DNA of 64,000 nucleotides from Gordionus sp. m RMFG-2023 (lineage: Eukaryota; Nematomorpha; Gordioida; Chordodea; Parachordodidae): contig NC_088777.1 of NCBI RefSeq assembly GCF_954871325.1, positions 34,945,366 to 35,009,365 on the forward strand, written 5' to 3'. Positions 45,986-57,600 of the stretch are shown here, one piece after another. A program made the translations under genes and the position numbers. The stretch's first letter is position 1, and every line of letters starts with the position of its first letter. The notes under the pieces were generated by a model. That model was not told where the DNA came from. It was given only the letters and a program-made list of their open reading frames with translations, and searched no databases.

Positions 45986-47695
45986 TTGCAATTGTATTTT
46001 TTAGTCCTTGCTTAAGTGAGCAGGTTGCTATTGATTTTAGTGGAAAAGAATGAGACACAAGAGATTTTCCTATAGCCCAGGAGATAGTGGTCAGACCGTA
46101 TGGTCTTAGGCCGTCATCTTTTGAGAGGGTAGGGTTCTATAATATTAGTTATGCGGGCCTTTTTTAATAGGAGGCTTAATAATTTGTTTATTGAGGAGTG
46201 ACGTTGTGTTACCATGGATTTTGATGCAATTGAGGGCATGCCTCCCCTTGGCATTTATTAGGAGGCTACAGTTCATGCAAAAATGAGTGTGAACTAGGTC
46301 GCATCCTATCTAAAGTCACTCTTAGTTGATCATTGGTTAAGAGATTCCCTAGGTTTTTGCTGGGCAAGACTTCAAGCCATTTATGGCTTCCGATTTTATC
46401 TTCGTTTTGAAAAGTTGAATATCCTCAAGGGATAAAGAGAAAGATAAGTTTGTAAAAGATTTTGATATTAGAGGTGATAAAATGTTTGGATAATATTAAC
46501 AAATATATATCAATAGGAGAAACTGTCTTGCTACATTGTGAGAGTATCTAGTAAATTATCGTTGTGAGATATGAAACAAGATATTTGTAATTTATTCGTT
46601 AAACGGGAAGACAGGAAAGAGGAAAGGTACAGGGTGATATTAAGTCGATGCCCCCCCCCCATTTTTCCAGGTAATTGAACTAATTTCGAGTTAAACGTGG
46701 TTAAATTTAGATTTACAATTTTTCCAAGAAAGAATTAATAAGTGTTTCCAAAATCTCCATAAAAACGAAGAGGATTGGAATAAATGAAGAATTTTAGGGG
46801 TATATAGGCATTCGCGAATAATATAAAGAAGCTGGCAGTATATTTAAGATGTTTTCATGTTAAAGATATTGTTAAAAATTTTGGATAATGATGCTTCAAA
46901 TGAAGAGATGCCTGATAGGGGTGATTCTAATAGGGTAAGGTTATAAAGTTCGATTTTATAGCCCGGTTACTCTGTGGAATTATTACCTAGGAAACAGATT
47001 CCCGTTTTAGGCTTGTTAAGAGTAAGTCATTTGGAATTTGTTTCGAGGAAGTTTAAATATTTTTGGAAGGGATCCACAGATTGTTTTATCATCATGATAC
47101 TATACGTTTAGGTCCAAGTCAACTTTGGATTTAAGATCATGGATAAGGTCGTTAATACCAAGACAGAATAGGAGAGGTCCAAATAAGTTCCCCTGCAAGA
47201 TTCGCCTGATCTAAGATGTGTGGACTGAATAGAAGGGGAGTTTTAATGCCATAGAATGTTTGGAGGAATTTTGAATAATCTGAGAATTTGTGAGAAAAAA
47301 TTTTAAGAAGTGTTCTCGAGATATGCTATTGAAGGCATTTGTAAAATTGTTGAGTTTGATAATCGCAATGTTAGGTGGAGGATTTTATATATATATTCAA
47401 ATAGCAGGAGAGGCTATTCCACACCTCCTTTGACTCCGAGCCTAATAGTTATGTGCTAAGTAAGTTAACACCTTCGAGTTTGACCCGTGTCATTATTATT
47501 TTTGCAAGTAATCTCCTGAATACAGAACTGATTTCTATGAGGCGGATATTTCTACTCACTGGGTTTTTGTAAAGCGATTAGGTGAGCACCATATAGGATT
47601 TGGTTAATCTGTGCAGGGAGGTCTTTGTTTAACATATTATTTAAAAATGTTTTAAAAGCATTCAAAAAAGATTCTTTGAGGTGTGTTAGATTTTA
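45986..47695 (-). mobile_element. Decayed LINE (non-LTR retrotransposon), pol region
   Basis: On the minus strand, from high to low coordinates: QILYGAHLIALQKPSE (near 47600; the 'gg.L.AL.K' block); LNNFTNAFNSISREHFLKIF (near 47330; RT motif A); QGNLFGPLLFCLGINDLIHD (near 47170; QGDPLGPLLF motif); FLGNN and TLLESPLSG (near 46950; 'LLGSPL' block); SWLEVLPSKNLGNLLTNDQL (near 46370); and EPYPLKR, DGLRPYGLTTISWAIGKSLV (near 46100), resembling the C-terminal 'DGkRPDG' block of LINE proteins. These keep their order but switch frames, including just before the QG motif, and stops are frequent. No 5' ORF1, poly-A tail or target duplication could be fixed. The RPDG...W..G block may be a relic of a restriction-like endonuclease domain. 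Confidence 0.8.
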
Positions 47696-49433
47696 TAATC
47701 ATTTTATTTTTTATTAAACAAATATGAATAATTTTAAATGATTATTTATCTAAAATATTAATTTTTATTCTTATATACTTTAATAAATGATTTTTTGTTT
47801 TATTTTTTTCTTGAATATATTTTTAAAATTTCTAAAAATCCTTTTAAATTTTATTTACTTTAATATACTTTAAAGCCTCTAATATTGTAACAATATCAAA
47901 ATGTATATTTTATATTTAAGACCCTCATCTTTTTTGGTGGACCAACTAACCACATGGATCTACTAAGTTACGAGAGAGATAGGTAAAAAATTAACAATTT
48001 TTAAAAGTAAATGTTTTTAAAAATATATATTAACTATTGTAAATACCTTATACTTTGATATATAATATGCATAATGTATTAATGGCAGGGTTGCGTATTG
48101 ACCAGATAAATAAATACCGTAAAATATGGTCAAACGACCAAATATGGTCAAATTTTGTCAAATTCAATTTAAATGTTTTTATGATAGTATCCATTTTATT
48201 AGGTATATATGTATTAACAAATATAAAAAATATAATGATAAATATGCATATTATTAGATTTGATAATATTTTGATTTATTCTTAAAATTCTGTTTCATTT
48301 TGACTTTCTATGGCGAGTTGCTTTCTGGTTCAATTGAATAATCATTTTTTTATGTTTTCAATTAATCGTAAATTATGATAAACGCTAGCTAATTTCCCCG
48401 TTGTCAAAGTTTTTATCATCGGATCTTTGTATGAATATTATCTTTGGAAGGATAAATAAGATATTTGCTACTTCCCTTAAATGTCAAGGGGTGGTTAAAG
48501 TTCTTTCCACCAGCTTGATGCTGAAATATGATTAATGGTTATGAATTCTACCGCATTCCACATATTTTGTTTATCAAGATGGCTTAATTATTACCATGCA
48601 GAATTCCTATTATCTATCATATCACACTTTATCTTATTTATTATTCGTGAGATATTGTCCTTGATATAGGAGATTTAATGAGTAGGCATCATTATGAGCA
48701 GTTGGATAATTCATTTTTTTTCTGATGATGAAGAAAATATTGAGTCTTGGCACAATTGAATAATAGATTTTCTAAAGATAAATGTTTTACTGGGAACAAA
48801 GTGCATTTGTCCCCTTGAATTCTCAACAATAGTTTAGCAAACGATTTTAGTATATTTAGAAACTCTCAATTTTATAACCAAAATTGTCCTTTGTCTAAAA
48901 TATCCTCACTTATTACTCTAAGGCATACACAAATAGTTTCTTACACAAAGGACGCCTTTAAAACATTTTTCCAAATTTGTATTCGTTGCATACATTTTAT
49001 TGAATAAGCCCAACTCGTTTAACTAATCATATTTAAAGTAGATGATATGGTGTGTTGATTTTTGTAGCGAGATATTGCACTTAATGTATGTGCATTTAAA
49101 AATATGAATTAAATAACTCTACTCGTTCAAGATCTTGAAAAAATAATTAATTGTAATTTGGGGGCGGTACATCCATAAAGTTGAATATGGTTAAAGCCCG
49201 ATTTGGATTTTAAAATACTTCAAGCAATTTTAATATTAGCCGCATCACCCGTAATTAAAAAATACACTTTTGCAGGATTTAATTCTTCAATTATATTTTT
49301 AAATTTGTTGACAAATATAATCTGCCTGATGGCTATTTTCCTGAGTATTTTAGAACTTATAAAATACGGGAACCGATGTCATTATCATAAAATTTATAAT
49401 GCTTTCATTTCGGATATTGCTCCATCCTCTGAA
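47696..49433. other. AT-rich region, no gene seen
   Basis: 1.7 kb. Around 48085-48165 'ggtcaaacgaccaaatatggtcaaattttgtcaaatt' is locally repetitive (a ggtcaaa phrase) and may be the edge of an unidentified element. Two open stretches of 76-77 codons (48055-48285 and 49203-49436) have membrane-like composition but no recognisable family. Confidence 0.4.
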
Positions 49434-49653
49434 TAGGGTTGTTAACGGCTCATTTTGAGCCGATTTTTTAAAACGGCTAGCTCAAAATTTTAGCCAGAAA
49501 AGTATTGCCTAAGCCTCGAATTTCGATAATATATATCTAGACCTTTGTTCCTTCTATGAGCAAAATCTTCAGGCTCGCCTAATATTTTTCTTGATAAATA
49601 TTGAGTTAGCCGTTTTTAAAAATCGGCTCAAAACAAGCCGTTTAACAACATTA
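49434..49653. mobile_element. hAT-type MITE, family C, second copy
   Basis: 220 bp with ends TAGGGTTGTTAACGGCTC and (reversed) TAATGTTGTTAAACGGCTTG, flanked by cctctgaa and cttctgaa, an 8-bp duplication with one change. It is the reverse-orientation relative of 15719-15940; the two agree along the whole length, including the central 'tctagacctttgttccttc' section. Confidence 0.92.
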
Positions 49654-50318
49654 CTTCTGAAGCTTATGATAAATGAGGAGCTTTATGTATAATATCCGCA
49701 ACCTTCATTTCTTTATTTTTAAAGGCTTTATTTAGGAGAGGTCCCCTGAACTGCTTTCTATTGGATAGAGGCGACCGGTGATATAATAAACCAGGGATTA
49801 AAGCGAGACATGGCTTTATTTCCTAGAGAATTAAACTCTAAGAGCTATTTTTTTTACCAAAACTATATAATTATGTAATGCGTATGTGATTATATTTTTT
49901 ATTTCTATCGGACAGCTTGAAGAATTTTTATAATGTATTATATGATTCGTACCTGCAAAAGTAACTTTTTAGAAGTTTACTATTTTTTAAAAATAATGAT
50001 TAATATTACATTTTTATCACCCAAAAATCGTCTTATATAAAAGAAAAATCCTATTTTATAGAATATCAATTTACCCGAACAAAATTGATATTAAAAATAC
50101 TTCAAAATACGATCGTAATGAAAGGTGATGGCATTGGGGCTCTTTTTCCTCTCATTTTTTATGAACACTCAATTGCTTATATCTTGGACTATATTAAAAT
50201 TATAAAATTTGCATATAGCAAAATTATAGATAGTATTTCATTATAGATTTTATTTATTATATATATTTATTTTTATTATTTAAAATAAATTGCAAAATGT
50301 AGATATGTAATACAGTTA
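49654..50318. repeat. Region related to the PKC-intron repeat at 8353-9265
   Basis: Around 49840-50120, phrases such as 'accaaaactatataattat', 'catttttatcacccaaaaat' and 'cttatataaaagaaaaatcc' occur in the same order as at about 8440-8640. Element ends could not be located. This predates the mariner-type insertion that begins at 50321. Confidence 0.45.
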
Positions 50319-50582
50319 TACAGTGAAACGAGTATTAATAATCAACTTACAATAAAAGGGGGTAAACATAATAAGATTTTATTTTAATTTAATACATATC
50401 TATATATATAATCACCGTAATCAAGAAATGAACGTTTTCGTATATCCTTAATGTAATTTTTATTTTTTTCATCAACTTTCCTATCTTCCTAATGTTAATT
50501 TTTATTTTTTTCATCAACTTTCCTATCTTCCTAATGTTAAATAAATCGATGGAGACTATATCTCACTAATGTTAAATTTTAA

Positions 50583-50640
50583 GAAAAACCCCCGCCTTAA
50601 CGTTTTAAAGGCAAGCGTTCTTCACACTGAGCCACCTTCT
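50583..50640 (-). other. tRNA-like fragment
   Basis: On the minus strand: tggctcagtgtgaagaacgc followed by ttgcctttaaaacgttaagg, then cggggg. This resembles the D arm and anticodon arm of a tRNA (A-box-like TGGCTCAGTGT; GCCTT...AAGGC stem). No T arm or matching acceptor stem follows, so it is at most a tRNA-derived relic. Confidence 0.35.
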
Positions 50641-50859
50641 ATATTAAATTTTGTAATATAATCTTTCTTATATACGTTATTATTTTACTGTTATTTTTTA
50701 TTTTGATTGTGCTTATTAATGTCTTATTATATTGGTTTAAAATTATTTTCCTTCTATTTCATTGGTTTAAATTTATTATCTTTGTTTTATTAATTAAATA
50801 AATAAATATTTTTAATAATGATTTTTATAATTTTACTTGATGGAGATTTAATATAATTT

Positions 50860-51560
50860 CGAGAATGTGGTATATTATTTATTTTAACTTATAATCTTAC
50901 TATATTATTAGCATATGATTTTGTTGAAACTGTATGATGAAATATTTGCATTTTTGGAAATTAAAAATCTAATACTATGATAATTAAAAATCACCTAATG
51001 TTTATTACTTTAATTAAATTAATTATGATTTATGAGTGTTAATAAGAAAAGAATGTATATTATTCAATTTATAATGAATCAGGTATGTTACTGTGTCAAG
51101 TGTTAAGAATGTATATTATTCAATTTATAATGAATCAGGTAAATTTAACATATTTAATTATTCAACTAATGTTTATAAGTTTAATTAAATTAATTATGAG
51201 GCTGATCTTACTGATTGGTATATTATTTATTTTACCTTATAATCTTACTATATTATTAGAATATGATTTTGTTGAAACTGTATGATGAAATATTTGCATT
51301 TTTGGAAATTAAAAATCTAATACTATGATAATGGATAATTAAAAATCACCTAATGTTTATAAGTTTTATTAAATTAATTATGATTTATGAGTGTTAATAA
51401 GAAATTAATTAAAAATCTAATAATATTTGTTACTGTGTCAAGTGGTAAGAATGTATATTATTTAATTTATAATGAATCAGGTAAATTTAACATATTTAAT
51501 TATTCAACTAATGTTTATAAGTTTAATTAAATTAATTATGATTTATGAGTGTTAATAAGA
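50860..51560 (+). repeat. ~350-bp tandem repeat inside the Helitron
   Basis: 'ggtatattatttattttaac', followed by 'gttgaaactgtatgatgaaa', occurs at about 50863 and 51215. 'gttactgtgtcaagtg' with aagaatgtatatta occurs at about 51087 and 51430. Two near-complete copies and a partial third are present, with small internal deletions. Confidence 0.8.
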
Positions 51561-52407
51561 ATTTGAATAATTAAATTTAAAATCAATAAATATATAATTT
51601 ATTAAATATCATTTACCTCCATATTTTAAGAGTATCATAAATTAATTATGATTTGTGAGTGTTAATAAGAAAGTAGTAAGACTAATTTATTTTATAAAAT
51701 TTACCATTTTTAATTATTAAATTTAAAATCATTATTAAATATCATTTTCCTCCATATTTTAGGAGTATCAAATTTTTAAAAATGACAAATAAATAAATAT
51801 TAATTATGTTTTAAGTTGAAGAAATACAAAATTCTTAAGATTTAGAAAAAATAATTAACACTTCAAAGATTAAAAACAAAAGTAAAAGAGAAAAAATAAA
51901 TTATCAAATTTTTAAAAATGACAAATTAGGTCTTATAAAAAGTTAATATTTACCCCGTTCATATAAAACCCGTCATACTTGACGGGGTATCCACTAGTTT
52001 ATAAACAAGCAATTTATTAACAAGATTTATCGTTTTTAAATAATAAAATTTATGTTGTAAATACATGATTTGTGATGAAAAATGAAAATTTTTTTCGATC
52101 TTCTTTAAGAACTCATAAATTTTATCTAAAATTCTAAATCATTTTTTGTAAAAAGTCTTTTTAATATAAATATTTTTTAATTTCTTAAATATAAACAATT
52201 TTGTAATTTTGTATCCATTTATTTTATTTCGATAAAAATATGATATACATAAATTTTTATAATAACTTCGATAAAATAAATATATAAAAAATATAATTAT
52301 AATTTATCAAAATATTCCATTGTTCCATGAATTTGATGATAGTACCTTTTTAGAAATTAAAAGAGTTACTATTATAATTATTAATACAAATCAATTATAA
52401 GGATTAC

Positions 52408-53446
52408 CTAATTAATCAGTTGCATGCGATAACCCAACTCCAAATAGCTTTGCATGTGATTGCAAAAGTTAGTAAAATCATAAGGAATAAATCCGTGTAA
52501 GAGCTGAATAATATTCCAAATAATTTCATCTCTTGAATTAGGGCGGGGATTGATTGCTCGATATATATTTTTCAAAACTCCAAAATAATTTTCGATGGGA
52601 TTTAGCTGAGGTGAATATGGTGGTGGGTATTCAATCCTATCTTTATAGGCATCGATATGGCTTCTATAGATAAATGTATTATCCATTACAATAATTGCAT
52701 CTGATAAGACATTGATAACCTATGTCATAAAATCACGGAATAATAACCCATTATAAGCTCCTTCTATTATTTTATAATGGATTATCCTTCCAATTCCAAT
52801 TGGACAAAGTATGGTTACATTTTTACCTTTAGAGGATGGGATTTTTATTATTGGACGGACATTTTATGGTGCCCAGGCGTAGATTGGTACAAGTTTCAAT
52901 CTAAGATATATATTTCTCTTGGCATACTTAAGATCTTTACACAATAGATTTGACGAATATTAATTGCCCCAGAAGTATTTCTTCTATCTGGCTCCTTGCC
53001 AGCTCTTTTTTTCGACCAACCTATATTTTTAATTTACTAATTGTTGTTTTTGGACTACCAGGGATAAATTTTCTATTATCTCCTGGATAGTAAGAGTATT
53101 ATTTTCCATTAATATGCTTATGATGTGTCTTTCAACGGAAGTACCTTACTTCCTCTTTTTTGAATACTGTATTTTTTTAAACATCTCCATTTATATCTGG
53201 GAATGTGTTCAGTCTAAATTTATGGTCCGATGCTGTAGACATTTCTACTTATTTTGCGATGCCTTTAATTTCCATCTGTTGTTTTTCAGGCATTGATAAC
53301 ATTTTAGTAACTATAACTATTTTTTCTTTATTCCAATATTTGTGTATTCTTTTTGGTTTTTGAATTCTCGACGAAGATTGGGAGTTTTCATTTAAATTGG
53401 AAAAATTGGTATTACTATTGGATAATAAAGATTCTATATTAAACAT
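52408..53446 (-). pseudogene. Tc1/mariner-like DDE transposase, broken
   Basis: The N-terminal stretch (53446-53249; MFNIESLLSNSNTNFS, then KPKRIHKYWNKEKIV) is Asn/Ser-rich and leads into a region where a helix-turn-helix is expected. The C-terminal stretch (52686-52408) reads MDNTFIYRSHIDAYKDRIEY, then PPPYSPQLNPIENYFGVLK, the classic second Asp and the PPYSP.LNPIE block with the catalytic Glu. There are 29 residues between Asp and Glu instead of the common 34. The middle (52690-53245) is decayed by stops and frame changes. It is not functional. Confidence 0.85.
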
Positions 53447-53911
53447 TTTTTTTTATTATTTAAGAAAAATTTAAAGAATTAATAAATATTTTACTACAAA
53501 CACATTTTTTTATTTTTAACGATTAATCTTGTTAATTAATTGCTGTCTAAATTTAATTTCAATATGTATTAAATAATAAAATCTTATTATGTTTACCCCC
53601 TTTTATTGTAAGTTGATTATTAACACTCGTTTCACTGTAATATTAAAAATTTTATTTAAAAAAAATATGTATAAATATTCGAATAAAGTAACCCATAACC
53701 GGAATTTTTTTTTTAACAATTACATAAAATATAAGTAATTCTTATGCAAATAATGGTATTTAAAAAAATATGACGATATTATCAAAATATAAATAACACA
53801 CAGTACTTTAATTAAAAATAGTATTAATTGCATAAATTTTAAGAGTTAATACAAAAATTATATAAATGTTATAACTAAGAATTCATTTTACTAAAAATAT
53901 TGATTATAAAT

Positions 53912-54191
53912 TGTTGCGTTATAATCTAATTCTTTATCTTACTTTTTGTTTTTTGGCATTTGAACTTTTTATAATCTAATTTTTATTATTTTTTGTAATC
54001 TAATTTTATACGACGTAACCTTACTTTTTATATTTTATAATATTTTTACTTTTTTGTTTTTCGTTTGTATTCTAATTTGGACTTATAAAAATGTATATAA
54101 ACGAAGTGTGAAATGGAAAAGATAGTGATAATAAAGTTAAATATAAATAAACACATTTTTACTTACATGCACATTATCATGTTACTTTGCA
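53912..54191 (+). repeat. 5' LTR of the young gypsy element
   Basis: 280 bp, TG...CA, nearly identical to 59196-59472. It is followed directly by the TGG-initiated primer binding site at 54192. It is preceded by the target duplication TAAAT. Confidence 0.95.
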
Positions 54192-57100
54192 TGGTGCTTC
54201 ATTATAGGTAAAAGAATCTCACCTAATGGATAATAAAATGTTTTTCTTTTTTAAAAAAAAAAAAATAATAAAAATTTTTTTCTCCCTATATATACAAGAA
54301 GATTGAAAAGTAAATTCATTTTTTTATATTATGTTCTCGTTCAAGATAATTAATATCCCCTACCATATTTCAATCTATGATATCCTTTTCGACTTAACTC
54401 ACAATTGTGACGTTAATTATTCCAGAATAAGTGGTACAGAGGACGTTTTGTTTGAATTCATAAATTTAAGAGACATGATTAGTTGCTTCGAATTGCTAAA
54501 TGGGAAGCATTATATCTATAGTGACTTCATCGAATTAATTTGTATATTTACCAAAACATGAATAGCTATATCAAAATTTGAATTGCTAAAATAATAAATG
54601 TTATAATTGCTTACATATATGTCTTATTAATAAAACATGGAAATAAAACAAGAGTTTATACATAAGATCCCTAAGTTAGTGGGTCCTCTTACCGAAATTT
54701 ATTTAGACAGAATATTAAATTACTTTTCGACCAGTACATTATCGGACTCTATTAAAATAAACACTTTGCTTAATAATTTATCCGATGAGGTTTTTGACAA
54801 TATTAAATCAATTTGTTCTGATACCGACATTCTAGATCTTAAAATTGTGATTAAAAAATTAACTTACCTTTTACCAGCGCAAGATATAAATAAATTAATA
54901 AATTTAATCTTCTTCAACAAAACTCATCAGAGAGTTTTATGCTGTGGTACATTAGAGTATCGAAACTTCATAAAAAATGTAATTTTTTGGACGACAGTAG
55001 ATTGAAAGAGAAATTACGGACATCTACCTTAAATGATAAGATAAAATACAAATTCTCTAAAAACTTTGACTTGACGTTAAACCAGATGGTTGAATTAGGG
55101 GTGAAACTGGACTCTAGTAATATTAAGTCTGAGAATAATGATATAAGTTATATAAATAATGATAAAAAGTCCGATAAAGATAAAAATTTTTGCAGTAGAT
55201 ATAGAAACGACAAAAATAATTATTTTAGACCAAATAATAATTTTAGAAATGATAATAATTTTAGAAATAATTTTAGAAATAATTATGATAATAGAAATAG
55301 AAATGGGAATTACAATAATAATTTTAGATACAATAATGGTAATAATAATTCGAGATACCACGATAATTATAACAATTTTAACTACAACAACTATCGCTAT
55401 AACAATAATAATCAATCGAATTATGGTAGAAATAATACATGGTATGATAATAATCAAAGAAAACAAATCCAATACGGTGACGGAAATCGTAGCAATTACC
55501 AATCTTATTACAACAATTCAAATAATTATAGAGGTAATGATAATAATCAGAGAAAGCAAATACAATTTAACAACAACTCAAATAATTACAGAGATGGCGA
55601 CAATAATAGAAAGCAAATACAATACACCAATGATTACAACATGAATATTGAAGAAATTATTGAAGAGAAAGTTGACTCTACAAAGAACAAAGATGATAAT
55701 GATTTTAATGTCAACAATTTATCTGGTGACATGATTAATGACAAAGATAACGCATTTATGACTACTTTAAAAGTGAACGATATTGTTACTTGTATGCAAG
55801 TGGACACTGGATCCAAATACACTATTATACCTCATGGTCTTGCTAAAAAACTTGGTATTAGAGATCTTAAGAAATCCGAGTTACAACTCCCCGCTTATGA
55901 TGGGAATTTAATCAAAATCATCGGCACTACTCAAGTTAAAGTGACTTATGATGGTATCTCAAAATATTTACAAGCGGTAGTCGTCGAATCAAGTAAAAAT
56001 GCCTTGTTGGGACGTACGTGGATCAATGCTTTCAAAAATATTTTAAATAAATTTATAACAAATGTTGACACTAATTACGAAGATGAAATAAAAAAATTGA
56101 TTATAGAGTGTGAATCCAAATTGACTAATGGGCCAATCAACAAAGCAAGTGTCAAGTTATATTTAAGAAGAGATGCCCAACCTAAAATTATACCGCCTAG
56201 ACGTATTCCTTATTCAAAAATTGATCTTGTTAGTAATGAACTTAAAAAATGGATACATGATAAAATAATTGAGCCGGTGAATGATGTCCGATGGGCAAGT
56301 CCTGTTACCGCTGTCTACAAAGATGATGGGAGCATTAGGCTTTGTGCTGATTTTAAGGACACTGTAAACCCAGCTCTAGAAGATTTTAGATACCCTCTAC
56401 CACGAATCAATGATCTAATTGCTAAACTTTCAGAAGGAAAGAAATTTACGAAGATTGACTTTAAAAATGCTTTCTTACAGATACTAATTGATAAAAGTTG
56501 CAGAAATATTTTAACCATATCTACGCATAAGGGATATTACCAATTTACTAGACTTCCTTTTGGGCTTAAGACCTCATCTGCAATTTTTCAACAGATTATG
56601 GATCAAATCTTCGGTGATATGGATGACGTCATATTTTATATTGATGATTACTTATAACTGGGAAAAACGATGAAGCCCACCTTAACAACATAAAAAAGTG
56701 TTTGATAGAATATCATCGTTTGGGCTAATACCTAACTTCGACAAAAGTGTGTTCTTTAAAAACAAAGTGAGGTTCCTGGGTCATGATATTGACGCTAAGG
56801 GGATTCATGCTAATCACGACAAAATTGAAGCAATAATTAATATGCCAGAACCAAAATCAGCTGCTGAATTATCAACATTTCTGGGAATGGCTGGCTACTA
56901 TAGAAAATTTTTGAACAATTTTGCGGAAATTGCCGATCCTCTTTATAAGATTGTCAACAAAGAAAAATGGGCTTGGAACCTTGAACACTCTAAAAGTTTT
57001 AATGATCTTAAGAAGTTGATTAGTCTTCCACCTGCTTTGACATATTTTAACCCTGAATTACCTATAGGGATAGCCACTGACGCATCGAAATGTGGTCTAG

Positions 57101-57452
57101 GAGCTGTACTATTTCATATTGAAAAAGATGGTAAAGAAAAACCTATAGCTTTCGCGTCGAGAACTTTATTAAAATCTGAAATGAACTGTACCAATATTGA
57201 GCGTGAGGCTCTCGCCATAATGTTCGCTATAAAGAGATTCTAGGAATATTTAATAGGCACAAATTTTACAATTATTACTGACCATAAGCCTCTAGTTCAC
57301 ATCTTTACCAAGGGTCTTAAGGATAATAGCACCATGTCTTAAGACTCCAGAAGTGGAATATTACATTAGGAGGATATGATTTTAATATAAAGTATAAAGC
57401 CGGTAAATATAATGTTGTTCCTGATTGTCTCTCGAGATTACCACAAGAATGT

Positions 57453-57600
57453 CGTGATGAAACTTTTGAAAATGTAACCATAATAAATGAATATGAGTAT
57501 TTACCTATTAACTTTGATCAAATTCGTGATGAAACTTTTGAAAATGTAACCATAATAAATGAATATGAGGATTTACCTATTAACTTTGATCAAATTCGTG
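57453..57600 (+). repeat. 72-bp tandem duplication between RNase H and integrase
   Basis: The unit starting cgtgatgaaacttttgaaaa begins at 57453, 57525 and 57597 (the third is partial), a period of exactly 72 bp or 24 codons. The copies are almost identical, so the duplication is recent. It lies in the linker of the gypsy pol region. Confidence 0.9.

Larger units (their letters stand above)
50399..51997 (+). mobile_element. Non-autonomous Helitron inserted in the mariner arm
   Basis: Starts TCTATATATATAATCACC after an A at 50398. It ends in a hairpin (CCCGTCA-tact-TGACGGG, 51969-51986) seven bases before CTAG at 51994-51997, followed by T. These are the Helitron signatures: 5' TC, 3' hairpin then CTRR, insertion between A and T with no duplication. 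The flanking mariner arm is continuous across the insertion. At 1.6 kb it has no Rep/helicase coding. It contains about two copies of a ~350-bp tandem repeat (50860-51560), a duplicated 'catcaactttcctatcttcc' (about 50470-50540) and a tRNA-like fragment. Confidence 0.9.
50321..53637 (-). mobile_element. Tc1/mariner-type transposon, interrupted by a Helitron
   Basis: Ends CAGTGAAACGAG on both sides, inverted, flanked by TA (50319-50320; 53638-53639), the duplication used by Tc1/mariner/IS630 elements. The inverted repeats continue inward through caacttacaataaaaggggg for at least 80 bp, then resume at about 52006-52060 after the Helitron insertion. That gives arms of about 165 bp. The span is 3,317 bp; without the 1,599-bp Helitron it is 1,718 bp, a normal size for this superfamily. 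Decayed transposase lies on the minus strand at 52408-53446. Confidence 0.93.

Noticed and set aside
48055-49436. Two hydrophobic 76-77-codon frames as membrane protein genes
   Set aside because: AT-rich sequence readily encodes Ile/Leu/Phe runs; no family resemblance, splice structure or conservation signal.
51085-51285. 66-codon frame inside the Helitron
   Set aside because: It lies in the tandem repeat and is not conserved between repeat copies.
55095-55644. Antisense and shifted open frames rich in Ile/Val opposite the Asn-rich gag tail
   Set aside because: They are shadows of the AAT-rich Asn codons of the gypsy gag; no domain and no independent start context.
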